Below, in pieces: positions 6,804-7,330 of a DNA stretch of 7,330 nucleotides. Position 1 is the stretch's first letter. The number at the start of each line of letters is the position of its first letter. The stretch spans positions 1 to 7,330 of the forward strand of contig CANBUA010000245.1 of the NCBI GenBank assembly GCA_947372535.1, in the 5' to 3' direction. Made by a program: the position numbers and the translations under genes. This DNA is from Burkholderiales bacterium. GTDB taxonomy: Bacteria; Pseudomonadota; Gammaproteobacteria; Burkholderiales; Burkholderiaceae. Below the pieces are notes generated by a model. It searched no databases. It had not been told where the DNA came from and saw nothing but the letters and a program-made list of their open reading frames with translations.

Positions 6804-6902
6804 ATTTTTTGAGTTCAAGCGCTGGCTGGCCAGCAGGGCAAAGCACCGCGAGAACGCACTCAGCAAACGGCCAGTTAGTGGAGAGCTGCCAAGGCGTCTA
6901 AA
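6804..6902. other. Short non-coding gap with no recognised feature
   Basis: Between the PEP-CTERM-like remnant and the AT-rich operator block I see no gene, RNA or convincing promoter. Short open frames cross it on both strands, but none has a ribosome binding site or recognisable protein sequence. Confidence 0.5.
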
Positions 6903-6949
6903 TTTTCATTAAACAACTTTTAAATGATTTATCATTTGCCTAATGAAAA
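6903..6949. promoter_or_regulatory. Nested inverted repeats, probable hipBA operator/promoter
   Basis: An 80% AT block in a GC-rich region, directly at the antitoxin start. It holds two perfect inverted repeats: AAATGAT (6922-6928) with ATCATTT (6931-6937), separated by 2 nt, and TTTTCATTA (6903-6911) with TAATGAAAA (6941-6949). All four arms share the core AATGA/TCATT, as expected for repeated half-sites of one dimeric regulator. The last arm includes the start codon at 6943. TATCAT (6930-6935) could be a -10 element, with no good -35. HipB antitoxins are known to repress their own operon at such sites; binding here is inferred. Confidence 0.55.
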
Positions 6950-7281
6950 CATCAGCCAGCCTTCACCTGCTCCCTTTCGAGGTTGAAGAGATCCTCCTCA
7001 AGTTGGGCGGGCGGGTGGCGGCTGCCCGCAAAGCACGTGAATTGACACAGCAAGACCTGGCAGCCAAGGCCGGCATCGGGCTCAACACCATGGTGTCGAT
7101 TGAAAAAGGGGCCTCCACCGTTCAATTCGGGTTCTGGTTGAACGTACTGTGGGCCCTCGATCTGCTGGATGATTTCAGCCAGCTCAGTCAACTGGGCCAC
7201 GATTCGGGCAGCGTGGCGTTGCTTGAGGCCAGCCTTCCCCAACGAGTGCGCCGCAAGCGGGCGCGTCAAGGTGCTGCGTGA
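6943..7281 (+). CDS. hipB: HipB-like antitoxin, XRE-family HTH DNA-binding protein
   Basis: A 112-residue protein with an XRE/HTH_3 domain at about 23-85: GGRVAAARKARELTQQDLAAKA (split at 22-43) gives the first helices, and GIGLNTMVSIEKG (44-56) the recognition helix. In HipBA modules such a protein binds the HipA kinase, neutralises it and represses the operon. The HipA-like frame starting at the stop codon supports this role. The tail RVRRKRAR (101-108) is strongly basic, which is unlike the acidic or flexible tails of some antitoxins. No Shine-Dalgarno precedes ATG 6943; the start may be leaderless, or overlap the operator that controls it. Without the neighbour, one could only call it an XRE regulator. 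It is transcribed away from the xrtB operon and probably regulated separately. Confidence 0.8.
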   Translation: MKTSASLHLLPFEVEEILLKLGGRVAAARKARELTQQDLAAKAGIGLNTMVSIEKGASTVQFGFWLNVLWALDLLDDFSQLSQLGHDSGSVALLEASLPQRVRRKRARQGAA

Positions 7282-7330
7282 GCACCAGCGTCAAGCCCGT
7301 TTGGGTGTGGTTGCCTGGGGCCCATCAACC
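7278..7330 (+). CDS. hipA: HipA-like serine/threonine kinase toxin, first 17 codons only
   Basis: GTG 7278 overlaps the hipB stop (GTGA, 4 nt) and opens a frame to the window edge: STSVKPVWVWLPGAHQ after the initiator. The short VWVWLPGA strand resembles the N-terminal subdomain start of many HipA-family proteins. HipA kinases phosphorylate a target such as glutamyl-tRNA synthetase and cause growth arrest when not bound by HipB; that is family knowledge. No catalytic residue is within the window, so activity cannot be judged. The call rests on this short motif and the coupled antitoxin gene. Confidence 0.7.
   Translation, partial: MSTSVKPVWVWLPGAHQ

Noticed and set aside
6588..6866. 92-codon open frame on the minus strand taken as an intact small gene
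   Set aside because: Only the middle part looks coding; the C-terminal third runs through the terminator hairpin, and the PEP-CTERM-like helix is in another frame. No Shine-Dalgarno or signal peptide is present, so I call it a remnant.
1..7330. CRISPR arrays, tRNA or rRNA genes, insertion sequences, attachment sites
   Set aside because: No regularly spaced direct repeats, RNA-gene structure, transposase frame or flanking target duplication was seen anywhere in the window.

Overview
The window comes from a high-GC proteobacterium. An exosortase B gene followed by EpsI, EpsF and EpsG homologues is an arrangement known from betaproteobacteria (Methylobacillus-type eps clusters and many Burkholderiales), so a Burkholderiales-like host is my best inference; nothing here fixes genus or species.

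Layout. Positions 1-6486 are almost entirely filled by six genes on the minus strand, read from right to left: exosortase B (xrtB, also called epsH), epsI, the chain-length determinant epsF, the tyrosine-kinase-like epsG, a Wzx-type flippase, and a membrane-anchored glycoside hydrolase family 99-like protein that runs off the left edge. Junctions are 4-nt or 1-nt overlaps or gaps of 3-26 nt, so this is almost certainly one translationally coupled operon. The GH99-like gene has no stop codon inside the window; its last visible residues are the start of the conserved W-N-E motif.

Positions 6487-6942 hold no intact gene. They contain an approx. 120-nt xrtB leader, a strong intrinsic terminator on the minus strand (6610-6635), and a degenerate minus-strand stretch (6673-6803) whose two halves, in different frames, resemble the end of a PEP-CTERM protein, the substrate class of exosortases. 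An 80% AT block with nested inverted repeats (6903-6949) follows. Divergently, on the plus strand, lie a complete HipB-like HTH antitoxin gene and the first 17 codons of a HipA-like kinase toxin gene, overlapping by 4 nt.

How the genes work together. EpsF and EpsG form a split Wzc-like polysaccharide co-polymerase, the flippase moves lipid-linked repeat units across the inner membrane, and the GH99-like protein would act on glycan at the periplasmic face. XrtB and EpsI form the protein-sorting arm that is genetically tied to exopolysaccharide production. The outer-membrane exporter (Wza/EpsE type) and EpsD, which lie between epsI and epsF in better-known clusters, are absent here and must be encoded elsewhere if the system works.
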